A stretch of 64,000 nucleotides of DNA. Origin: Hetaerina americana (lineage: Eukaryota; Arthropoda; Insecta; Odonata; Calopterygidae). The stretch is from positions 372,001 through 436,000 of the forward strand of contig JAKTNV010000074.1 in NCBI GenBank assembly GCA_022747635.1, given 5' to 3'. The position numbers and the translations under genes are program-made. Of this stretch, positions 11,766-51,600 are shown one piece after another. A model generated the notes under the pieces. That model made no database searches and was not told the origin of the DNA. It saw only the letters and a list, made by a program, of their open reading frames with translations. Each line of letters begins with the position of its first letter. Positions within the stretch are counted from its first letter, which is position 1.

Positions 11766-12973
11766 TGATTCATTGTCGAGTGTTTAGAGCAGGGTTTTTT
11801 TCCTTTCCAACACTAAGGCTTGCTAATTGGCTTATGCAATATGTATATCATTTATATATTGAAGATTAAGGAAACTCCCATGCATAAATATACAAAAAAA
11901 GGAAGGTTAAGCATAGTTTATTTCTTGATTTGACAAAATATTACACAATCATGTAAGTGGTTGGTAAAACTTCAGTAAAATACAGGACCACATATAATAA
12001 TTTGACTAATGCTACCAATATTGTATTTCATTACACTCTTGTCTTGATTTGTGACCACAGCTTCAATTTATACTTTAACCACAGCATAACAATTAAAGAT
12101 TTAATTAATTTTACATCAAACTAGCACTGACAAAACATTTCACTACACTATAAATAAACTCTCTTTGTGCTTATTTACAAGGTATCTATGCAATAAAATC
12201 ATCTGACTAAATAATTTCATGAATGATAAATAGCTGGTTTTACAATTACTGCATTTCCATAACAAATCTTAAAGAGGTCTTTTAAAAGTTCTTTCAATAG
12301 TCACTAGCACGACAACTATTGTATCTGATTCATATACGGTTTCGGTATATAAAAATTTTCCCACATAGCATTATCAAAGTTTCCAGGATAGAGCTTAGAA
12401 GGAAATATACATTTGTACTCTTAATAATCATTTACATCACTGTTGCACAGCAAAGCTCAATTCTGAAGCCAATAAACAAAATTCACAAAAGAATTCCTAA
12501 AGAAAAGTGAGCATACACATGGAAAGTGGAGCCAACTAATTCTCATTAGTTCAACTGTATCAACTAACAGTAACATACAGCATTTATACTTGATGTACAC
12601 AAAAATGATTTAAAGATGTCTTGTTTTCAAAATGAGCCTTCACCATCTCACAATAATAATACCAAGGCTAAAATTAGGTTAATAAAGCTGATGAAAACAT
12701 TTACTGTAATGCACTCTTGAATTTATATAAAAGGTAATTCCCATTTCTTTCTACAGAAAGTCTCTGGAGGGGTCTTCAGATAAAGCCAATGATGGCTACT
12801 ATAATATGACAGATTGACTACAGTCTACAAGAACATGCACTTTGATAGATCAAGAAGCTTCCACTGTGAATAAGTTTAAAATCACATTGCACTTTGACTT
12901 TTCAAATCTTGCTTCTAAGTGTTCACTAAAACACTGTATTAGTCACAATCAGTTCTTCCAATTCCACCTGTTG
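11766..12973 (-). other. KDM4: Probable 3' UTR of KDM4
   Basis: Lies directly 3' of the KDM4 stop codon, AT-rich, without exons or named repeats. A minus-strand AATAAA at 11917-11922 is a plausible polyadenylation signal about 1.05 kb after the stop. Confidence 0.45.
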
Positions 12974-40905
<27,932 letters not shown>

Positions 40906-42434
40906 GTTTATATAAAGATTGTCGAATACTTTCTCAATATTCCTCCTTGAAAACAAATAACAAAAATCAGAAGTATGGAAAAGTCACCATAAACTTAAAA
41001 CATTATCCAGTGACATTATTATTCACAGGTTAAATGTGAATAAGATTGTAATACCAGCAATAATTTCTACCGTGTAAATATATGAGATTTTGAAGTAGCG
41101 CCTCCAGATGCAGGGCATTTAAATGCAAAAATTCACGAAAAACCCATTAACATGCCAGTCTCGGGATTCCAGATGACTGCAGATGGCAGTGGGCAATGAT
41201 TTTACTCTGTTTACAACATTTATTTTATTGTAATTCAGGAAAACTAACAAAATCATGAATGTTATGATCAACTTGTGTTATCATTTATTTGCATTGCACA
41301 AGATGGCGCATTTTGAGTTTCTGGGCCGAAAATTTACTTCCAAAAAGAACAGAGATGAATGAATGGGATATTAGAAACTATCACTTGAACTAAAAATCAA
41401 GTTTCTTTTGTGTTTCTATGAAGTAAATAAGCCGCCGCACTTACGGCAAATAAATCCAAACAGTTGTGTATGCGTCGCTTAACTTTCTCCTATCCGACGG
41501 GCCGAGTAATAACTCGTATAAACATCACAATTGATATTCAGATCATCTCTGAAGCATCACTAAAATTGGCACTGTTCGAAGTCATTTCAGCAGTTAAACC
41601 TTTGTCAGTATTTTATCTATATTTTTGACATAAATAACGTTTACATACGCAACACACACATATGAAACACTGATATCCATCCGCCTAGCTAAATTCTATG
41701 CATTTGCTTTGCTGCCGCACACAAGCCACCGCCACATCTTTGGCAATCGGTATCCGCTGTGGCAAATAACACCAAGCTATTTCGTAGCAGCGCTAGCGAC
41801 CCTACCCGTCGATTGGACTAATCATACCGAAATATTAAACCAATCGAGTGAGGCAAGCGATCCAAGCAGAAAGGCCGGTTAGAAATTATTGTTTTAGATG
41901 CGTAACCATCCCAAATATTTGACCTGCAGAAACCAAATGAAATTAAGATAGGGAAATTGCAATTTGTAATGAGGAACACTTTATTATTATCGAATAATTG
42001 TTCAGGATAACGTGCTTGCAAAGTACGCGTTAGTGCTCACACCTTGGTAGCGACGGATGTGTGCTGTTGATTTTCTAAGCGTATAAATTATGTGGACCAA
42101 GAAAATGAAGAAATACAGAACGAAGAAAGTATGATATTGATATTCCAACACCGTTTGTCTGGTCATAGGCTACAATGTTCATTTGGAGTAATTATGTCCG
42201 AAAACGTACCAGGGAGGTTTGTTTCGTGTATCGCGAGCACTACATGGTTGTCCTATATGTTGTCAGAGAAAAACCGCATAGAAATAATAAAATTGAATTG
42301 GTTGGCTAGCTTATCGCAAAACCTAAATTAATTCAAAACGAAATTCCGTGTGGCTCTGGAGTAGATAAGGTGTGTGGTAATCGAGGAAGTTCCAGCAAAA
42401 CAAGGATGAATGCCTTGATGGTGATACAGTATAA
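40906..42434. promoter_or_regulatory. Divergent KDM4/PIGG promoter region
   Basis: Between the start codons of two divergent conserved genes. Contains the KDM4 5' UTR (coding exon 1 extends to about 40946) and probably a non-coding first exon, which I could not place. CpG density rises around 41430-42060 relative to the surroundings. No TATA box can be assigned with confidence. A 79-codon open frame at 42092-42331 shows no recognisable protein. Confidence 0.5.
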
Positions 42435-42497
42435 ATGTTCGTGTTCTATAAGTTTATTTCTGTTTTAAGCGGTTCTTTCTGCGTGGAAATTCCTGTG

Positions 42498-42655
42498 ATG
42501 CGTGAAGGAGATATGGCTTCCATGTGGCTGCTATGGACCTTAACCGTAGCATTAATTGGCCAGGTGTTATTCATATATGGATTCCTACCCATTAGTATTG
42601 CTGGCCTTAAAGTAACCGAAGATCGACCCCTTCCTACAAGTATAAATGGACTAAG
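42498..42655 (+). CDS. PIGG: PIGG coding exon 1 (signal anchor)
   Basis: Donor CTAAG|GTTAGA, phase 2; the codon completes as Arg with exon 2. The exon is weakly conserved, so its assignment rests on frame, hydrophobic anchor and position. The intron to exon 2 is 12.65 kb. Confidence 0.7.
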
Positions 42656-45600
42656 GTTAGAAAACGAGAGTTATTTCAATTTGGTTTAAGTAAATTATGC
42701 TTTACATCTCATCGTAGATCATAGAAGGGATTCGGGGTTAACAATTACTATCAATCATTTACCTTTTAAAACATTGAATATTGGTATTACTTTCCTCAGA
42801 CAGTAATATCCTACATGAAGATCGATGTACTAGTGTTAAGAGTTAATTTCCCCAATTATCTTTTCTTATTAGTCCTTGTGTCTAATCTAAATGCAGGAGA
42901 GACTGGTGATTTTTACCCAGTGAAATTGAAATTTAATGATTGTTGTTAAATGGAAATAATTGGATGGGACAGGAACTGTTTTACACTACCCCAAATCCTT
43001 TGAATTCTAATGCTTCAGATGACACTTGAACTTTAAACATTGTGAAATAGTAAGTTGTAGCCAGCTAGGTAGGGCACGGAAAGAACGTTTTTCAAACATT
43101 GTAAAATAGTACATTGTAATCAACTAGGTAGGGCACGGAAAGAATATTTATAGGAATAGATGAGAGGGATGGGAAAAGGAGTAAAAATGACTGAAAAGGT
43201 TTATGTCGGGAGTTCTGGTTAAGAGTGAGTTCTGAGATTATTCGAACTAGGTTCACAAATGGTTGTCTGCTTTTAGCTAGTTTTGATAATCAGCGGAATG
43301 TGTATTGTCTCTACCTGTCCTCTTCATAGACCAGCATATACTTTTCATTTGATAGTTCTTTGCTGATATATTTTTGTATTAATAATATACAAATAAACCA
43401 TTTACTTCCCGGCATCCTACTTGGAAATGTCATTTTATTTCGGGGCCTCTTCAAGCATAAGACCTCAACTGTCATGCAAATTTAACCTTGTGCTACTCCT
43501 CTGCGTGAATTCAAGGATTGAGTGATGTCCTTTATTTCATAATATTAGTGGCCACAGTATTTTGTTAGTGTTCTCCATCTACTGTTTTTCCTGAAAAATA
43601 GTTCTGAATTCAAAATTTTGCCAGTGTTGAGTTTTATTTTGAAATTTCTTGTATTTATCTTCAGCCATTGAATTCTCCTTGATTTATTGATCCTATTTCT
43701 TCATCTTCATAGCTGGGTAGTTATTTTTCATCATTTTGACGATGTATGCATGTATAGAACAAAAATTGACCTGCCACTCAGTACCTTGAGGATGATGGTG
43801 AGGATTCAAATATCGGCCATTCAGCACCTCACGAGATGGAAATTCCAAGAGGGCTTCATTGGCAGTAATTGACTAGCAAGCAAGGAATGTGTTGTCTTGC
43901 ATCTTTGTTCATTTAAAAATTTCATGTTTTCTTCCTTCTTATCCTTACTTTATTTTCGTAGAAAATGTTCATAAAATCTTACATATCAATCCCATTATGT
44001 TTTGTTTTTTATTGTATTGCATATATTGTCATTACAGCCCATCGTTTTCATTTCTAGTCTACAAGGCTTTGGAATTTTATATGGTCATGGCTTGCTTTCA
44101 AACAAACTCAATGTCTGTTTCATATATTATCCTGGCTGGAATATCTGTGGAGGGTGCAATAGGTGGCGACTCGTTTCATTGATTAGTGGTATATCTGTTT
44201 GCTTCTTATCACAAATATTATAACATGTTCTTTCTTTGTCTTGAAGATTTTGATTAATTCTTTCTGACATGCTGTTATCCTATGGACAACATGGTTTTGT
44301 GTATTCCATTTTTATGCCTCTTGTTTGGCAAAACTGCAATTCTGTTTATGTAAACTCACTGCTGTTGTGAAATTTAATTCTTAATATTCATCCTCCATCT
44401 TTTGCCTATAATTGTACGATAAAATTCATTATGTTGTCTGACACCCAGTCTTTTTTCTCATTGGATTGCATATGATGAAGCATTTTTTAAAGTATTTTTC
44501 TCCAGTTATATAACCATTGAATGTCCCTCGGGCATTTTCTTATATAATTGACTTGGATGCTTTAAACTGACATGAAGTTCAAAATATTTAAGAATCCCTT
44601 GCTGTGGTTAACTTTTCTTCAAATCTGCATTTTTTACCTCCTTACATTTCATTCATCATGCCTATCCCTTTCTTACTCTTCACTTGTTTGCCTAACATCC
44701 TCCACTCGTATCACAGACTTCGGCAATATATCGCCACCCAAAATAATCAGCGTTCATCTTTGCTGCCTGCAATGTGTTTCTCCCTACAATCCTTGCTCAT
44801 TCCCCACAATGCCTATTTTTTTATTTGTTTTTCTTTCCTTTGATTTTATCTTTTCCATCTTTCTCCATGTCTCAAAAACCTCCAATCTATACTGACCATC
44901 TCTCTTCAATGACCATAGTTCTAGGACATACAAAACTATGCTCCATACCATAGTGTCACCAGTGATGTGACATCATGTGTACCTTTCCCCTTCTGGAATC
45001 CTTACTGATCATCCCCATTATATCCCAGAAGTAATCACATATCCTCCTCTTCATTCTTTTATTGATAATCCTAAATACCACTTTTGCTGCTGGCAAAATT
45101 AAGCATATTCTATAGGCCTTGCATGACATCGGTTTTTGGTATGGGAAGTAAGAAAAATCTTCCTGCCAAATTCTTCCATCTGAAATGCTACCAATTAGCC
45201 CAAAAAAATTTTTACCTTTCATGATTTTCTAAGCGGTAAGGTAGTTCAATAGGGGTATTATCTATCACCATGATCTGTGCCTTGCGATAGTATAGGCTAA
45301 CTGATATCACTCTGAATCCCCGGGCATTTCTTGTGTGTACCTCTGTTTATTATGGTGGGGTTAAATTATAATCAACACTTGGTTTAAAAACCAAGTGCAT
45401 TATAATTTAACCCCATCTCCTGCTTAACTCCTGGAACACCTGGAATGATGTCCTCTAGCTGATTATATACCCTATTGAGTTCCTCTTCCCTGTAATTGCT
45501 TGTTGGTATGCAGGCCTGAACAATGATCATATTAGTAATTGTAGCCTCTGTGTTCAACTATTAATGCATTATAAATCACTTGCTCTATGGTCACTATTCT

Positions 45601-48600
45601 TCTTTTTAACTTCTGGTTCAATATTATTGCCACCCATCTCATTTTCTCTTCCCTTTGCTCTATGTTACTTACTCCAGTAATCCCCACTCCTGTAATCCTC
45701 GTAACTATTGCTCCAGTAATCCCAGCTCTCCTTCCATCTTACCTCACACAGCCCTATAATTTGTACATTTCCTCACTCCATCTCTCACTTATATTTTCTG
45801 ATTTCCTTGTCCTTAACATTGCCCTAACATTCCAAGTTTCTAATCTAACTGATTCGACCCTCTTCTTTATGTTCTTTGTACCTGCTGTCACTTATACTTT
45901 GCAAGGATTTTGTGAGATGACAACAACGAAAGCCATAACTGTTCCACCGCCAGGCACGACACATGGTCAATTGGGTCAGGTCCCTTAGATGTCAGTGCTG
46001 ATTTTATAATTGGGTCCCTCATAATGCTGTGAGATAAAGAATGTAGAAGATTTTGTATTTTCTTCCTTGATGATGTTTTTAATGTGATAACATCACTAAA
46101 ATGGCCATCCCACTTTACTCAGATGCCTTTGCAGCCGTGCTGAGGAACAGACCTTGCACAGATTACCTTTCCTCTGTATCTAATCAATGGGGAACCCTCC
46201 TAGAAGCAATCATCATTGCCCTACCAGCAAATATGTAGAAGTCATGAGAATGTATCAGCCTCTTCCAGGACGATGTCCATTTCTGGGATTGAGCACAACC
46301 AATCCCATTTCTGGGTGATATATCATATAGAATTTCTAACTGCCTACCGTCCTCACTCAAAGCAGCCTTTTACCCACCCGTAACCCTCTCCAAACTTCTA
46401 GTCAATGGTAAAGACAAAGGATAGCCTTCTTAAATCAGGTATTTATAAACTGAAATGCAATAATTGCAACACCTTTTATGTCGGTCTGACAGGGAGAAAT
46501 GTCAAGTTATGAGCCAAGGAACACAACATGAGTTGTCACCAAAATAAGAATATCAACTCTCTCTTGGCTAAGCACCTACTACAATTCGACTACAGCAGTG
46601 ATTTTTTCCCAGAAATATTACATATCCTCCCAAAAGGATTAAAAATGGATCTCTGGAGCAAATGGAGATGAGGAGGCACTTAGCAAACCCCACCACAACC
46701 CTTTGTAATGAGCAATTGTTCCCGTCTCCCTACACACTCCTTTCCGAGAAACTAGCCAGGAATTGGAAAAACTAACCCTTCAATGCACCTGATGACCTCC
46801 ACCCCTCTAAGGCCCTTCTTCCCCTCCCCGCCCTGTCTGGAATATATATATTCTTGCGCTGTTTGTTAAGAAAATTTGTACATGATGATGCCGCTAGTCG
46901 GTGAAACATGTTATTATAATACTGATAACATTTATTTGTCCGCAGACTTGTTGCATATTCATACATACACAAATACAGGACACGTCAGGTGTAAATTTCA
47001 CAATTTTAGAAGAAATACAATATATATATAGCGACAATTCCAGGTATTCATTTACAGAACAGAACATAATTTTTAATAGGTTGAACAGCTTTTTATTGGA
47101 AAAAGGTACTTTTGTTTCATGTTTGATTTCATGGGGAAGTTTATTGAATAACTTTAAGCCCAGCATTGTACCTTATAATAAACATCTATGGAAAAGTACA
47201 GTCTTTTTGGTATGGATATTAAATACTTCCATGAAGTGAAGCCTGAAACAGTAGAATATATCATTATTATCAATGTTTATCATTTTGAAAACAGCTATCC
47301 AACTGAAATGATATTAGGCTTTAGAAGATTATTCTGAAATTGTTTCACATCTTTACAGTTGGACACACCATATGTACTATCAGCAAAAAGCATAGCTTGA
47401 TGATACATTCCTGGAATGTGTATAGAAACTATTTTCTGGCCTGGGCAGTGTTGTTATGAATAGCAGCAAAATAAGTGGGTGAGGTAAAGTGGCCTTTGGC
47501 AACCAGAGAGTCCCAAGTAAATCAGAAAGTTTGCCTTCCCTTCCAAGCTTCCTCTTCCAAAAGTACTTTCCTCTTTGTGTCTGTTTGCCTGGGAAAAAAT
47601 AAGCCATAGAACCTAGACCAACAAAGTTAGACATAGAAAAAGAACATGATGTAGAGGAAGATAGGTTAGGTCCAGCCATACTCGACGATGAGATAGAAAG
47701 GGCATTAAGGTAGATGAAACTAAATAAGGCCGTGGGGGTGGATAACATTCCTGCGGGACTACTGAAATGTTCAGGAAAATGTGGGAGGAAGAGGCTACAT
47801 GGGCTTATTCGTAGTATCTATGAGGAAGGAATCTGGCCGAAAGACTTAGTGAGATCAATTTTAGTTCATATTCCGGGAAAGGAGGCTAATCCACAACCTG
47901 TACATGTCTCAGACTGCTCAGGTGCGGGTGGGGAACGGGGAGTCCGGATGGGCAGTGTTAGGAAGAGGTGTAAGGCAGGGTTGCCCATTATCACCGTTGC
48001 TGTTCAACCTGTATGCAGAGGAAATGATTAAAGAGGCATGAGAAGAACTGGAGGCAGGAATGAAAGTGGGCAGGGAATTCGTAAAATCAGTTAGGTTTGC
48101 TGATGACCAAGGTTTAGTTTGTCAGTCAGCCAAGGGGTTTCAAGAATTGCTGAGTGAATTGGAAATTCAGTGCGACAAGTATGGGATGAAAATCAATATT
48201 AATAAAACAAAGGTTTTGTGATATTCTAGAAAGAAAAAGGCTAAGCTAAACATTAAAATAGGAGGGCAAAAACTAGAGCCGTTAGAACAGTTAGGTATCT
48301 CAGAAGTGTTTTGGACCAACACGGTCAAAGTAGTAGGGACTTAAGGAGAAGAATTGCGCTAGGCAAAGAGGCTTTCACAAGGAGGAGGGACGTTGAGTGA
48401 GGATATTAAGAAGAGACTCGTAAAAACTTTGATATGGAGCATAGCTATGTACGGCACGGAAACATGGTCATTGAAGCAGGAGTATAGACGTAGACTGGTG
48501 GCTTTTGAAATTTGGTTGTGGAGAAGAATGGAGGTGAAATGGACTGAGAAGAAAACAAATGAGGAAGTACTTGGTATGGTGGGCGAAGAGAGGGGTTTGT

Positions 48601-51600
48601 TGGGAGAAATCCTATGGAGGCAGGAAAAATGGATGAGGGGTGTATTGACTGGGAGTGGGATGTTGAAGACTGTAATTGAGGGGAGAATGTTAGGCAAACG
48701 AGGAAAGGGAAGGAACAGGATAAGGATGTTGGATGGGATGAAGGAAGTACTCAGAGATGAAGAGGGACCTGGTGTAGAGTAGGATGCGGGATTTGGTGTT
48801 TTGTTAGGAGTAATAAAATATTTATTTAGTAGCTGTGTCCATCCAAAAACCTACCTTAACCGGTAGATTACCTTAAAAAAATGTATCACTTTTGGGACAG
48901 ACCTTGTATTAATGGTGATACAATTTCTTTTAATTATGTTATACAGGTACTTGAGCTCTATCTGAATAATGGACAATATTGAGTTTCTGGGAAAATAAAT
49001 TCTTTAACCTTCACATCTACAGATACATGGTGGGGAAAGTAGACGACATAGACCAAGTAAAATAGGCTTTTGAGAGTCAAGCTAGCTTTGGGCCCCTACA
49101 TATTCTGGAAATTGAAACTGAAAAGTTTTATGCTGCTTTGGCTGGATTTCATCGTCAATATCCTGGATACAAGTGTTTGGGATGTTGCACAAAAAGATCA
49201 ATTAAGAAATAAACAGATTAAATGAAAGCTGGAAAGTTGTTGAAACAGTGAATCTGCATAAAACATTATAATGCATTGCTAAGGTCTGGAATGGGAGATA
49301 TTACTGGTGAAGAAGAATGCATGCACAGCTTAATTAGCAGTTTCCAAAACGTTGGGTTCAAAGCTGTTGCTGGCTGATACCAAAATATAAATAAATGGAA
49401 ATTAATTGTTTTGAAAACCAATGTTAAGTATCCTCTTTTCCTTGCAGTAGATGTGATCACAATAGTAGAAGATGATGGGGATAACAATTCAAATTACTCA
49501 AATTATTTCATGATGGAGTAGCAATATTTATGATAAAATTGAATGTTTACTGATAGGCATTAGACCTAGCATTACCTGCCCCAGTAGTGCTTTCCAGGGT
49601 ATCATATTGATGTAGGTTAAAGCTAATTTATCAGTTTATATCCTAAAAGAATGTTTCACGGGTGCACAGGATATTTCAACAGTGTATTGGAAAGTTTAAG
49701 GTGACTACTGTAATTATAAATAATATTATTGTGGCATGGTTTCTATAATCTAATTTATATAAAGTTTTATCTCTGCAGTGCTTTTGTTTTATTTAATATA
49801 CCTAAATATATCAGGAGCGTACAACATACATGGATGTTGCAGACTCCTGCAACATACGTTCAGGATACATGCATGTATTCTGAATAGATATTAAACAAAA
49901 GATAATGAGTACATGAAAAATTCCCCAGAAAATTTCCTTAACCAGCCCCTTAATCTTACTTTTTAATAGTAACTGGAATATTTCAATAAAATGTTTGAAC
50001 ATACGTACATTAATCAAAATTAATGTCAATCAGCAATATTCCTCAGATAAGTGTTTTTTGACCATGCCTCTTTGTAGTCTATCCACAAATGTAGCTTGGG
50101 TCAAATTTCTTGGCATTCAATATATAAGAAAGCAGTAAGCAAAAGGGAAACTACTTTTGGGGGAGGAATCTTGGAAGGGAAGGTAAACTTTACAATTTAC
50201 TCGGGACTTTCAGGTGGCCAAAGGTCACTTTACCTCACCCACCCATTTCGATGTATCATAGTAACACTGCCCAGGCCATAAACTAGTTTCTATACACTTT
50301 CCAGGAATTTATAATCAAGCTATGCTTTTTGCTGATAGTACATATGGTGTGTCCAAATGTAAAGATGTGAACCAATTTCAGAATGACCCTCTAAAGCCTA
50401 TTATTATATCAGTTGGATAGCTGTTTTCAAAATTATCGACTTAATTTTACCTCCACATGGGCAAGAATTTTGGTGTAGTGGAAGGGCAGCTTGTGTGTGA
50501 TGATGACTCATAGTGCTGTGCTGGCAGCAGCAATGATGAATGCTCCAGGCAGGGCCACCAATTGTCACATTGGTTGAAGTGTAGGAGCCAGTCAAAAAGT
50601 AGTCTGCAGTGTCTGTTCCTCTGGCTGCTGCAAAGTCATTTGAGCCCAGTGGATGGCCATTTTAGTGAATTCATACTAAAAACACTATTAAGGAAGACAA
50701 TGAGTACCACCTACATTATATATCTCATGATTATGGGGTACAAAATTATGGATCCAAGTCCTGGAAGCTATGGAACTCTGCCCAATTGGCTGAGTGTCAT
50801 GCTCTTCAGTAAGAAAGCCTGGCTTCTGCTGCTGTCATCTTACAATATCGTTACAAAGTGGAACTGATACCAGCAGCAGATAAGAGGACCAAACTAGTTA
50901 TAATAGGGACTTGGAATGTTAGGATGATGTTGAGGATAGGGATATTCGAAAATATAAAGCTGGAGATGGAGAGAAGAAATATAGATATTTTAGAGCTGCA
51001 TGAGGTGAGAAGGAAGTATAGTAGGGATTATTGGATCTATAGTTCTTTAGCAAAATATAATGAAGGTAAGAGAGCCAGCAAGATGTGGCAGTAATATTGA
51101 ATTTTGGAAGAAGTATAGTAAACTTGAAGTAGGCTAGTGGTAGAATATTGTTAGTAAAAGTAAAAGCTAGCCCAATGAACTAGGCCATTATTCAGGCCCA
51201 CATGCCAACAAAAATCATTGAGAAAAAGAAATGGGGTACATGATCAATTAGTATAAGTAATTGCTGGTGTCCCTGGGAGGAAATATTGGTAGTGATTGGG
51301 GATTAGAGCATGGAAGTGATTGAAGGGAGAGTTAGAGCAACGTTGAGGGTTACTGTTTAGGAACAAGGCATGACTGTGTGGAGAAATAAGTAAGAGCTTT
51401 GCTAATGGGGGAGGGTGGTTTAATCATAGCAATCACTTAGTTTTAGCTCCGAAAAAGTAGTAGTTATACTTGAAAAATGTCCAGGAATATAAAGGTAAAT
51501 CAGTTGAACTTCATTGTGGATAGGCACAGATTAGAAACAGCATGAGTAATTAGCAGTTTCCTGGGATCGGACAGAATTCAGAACTTATTGTGGTATGATG

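Noticed and set aside
42092..42331. 79-codon open frame upstream of PIGG
   Set aside because: No recognisable domain and in the presumed promoter/5' UTR; no support as a gene.
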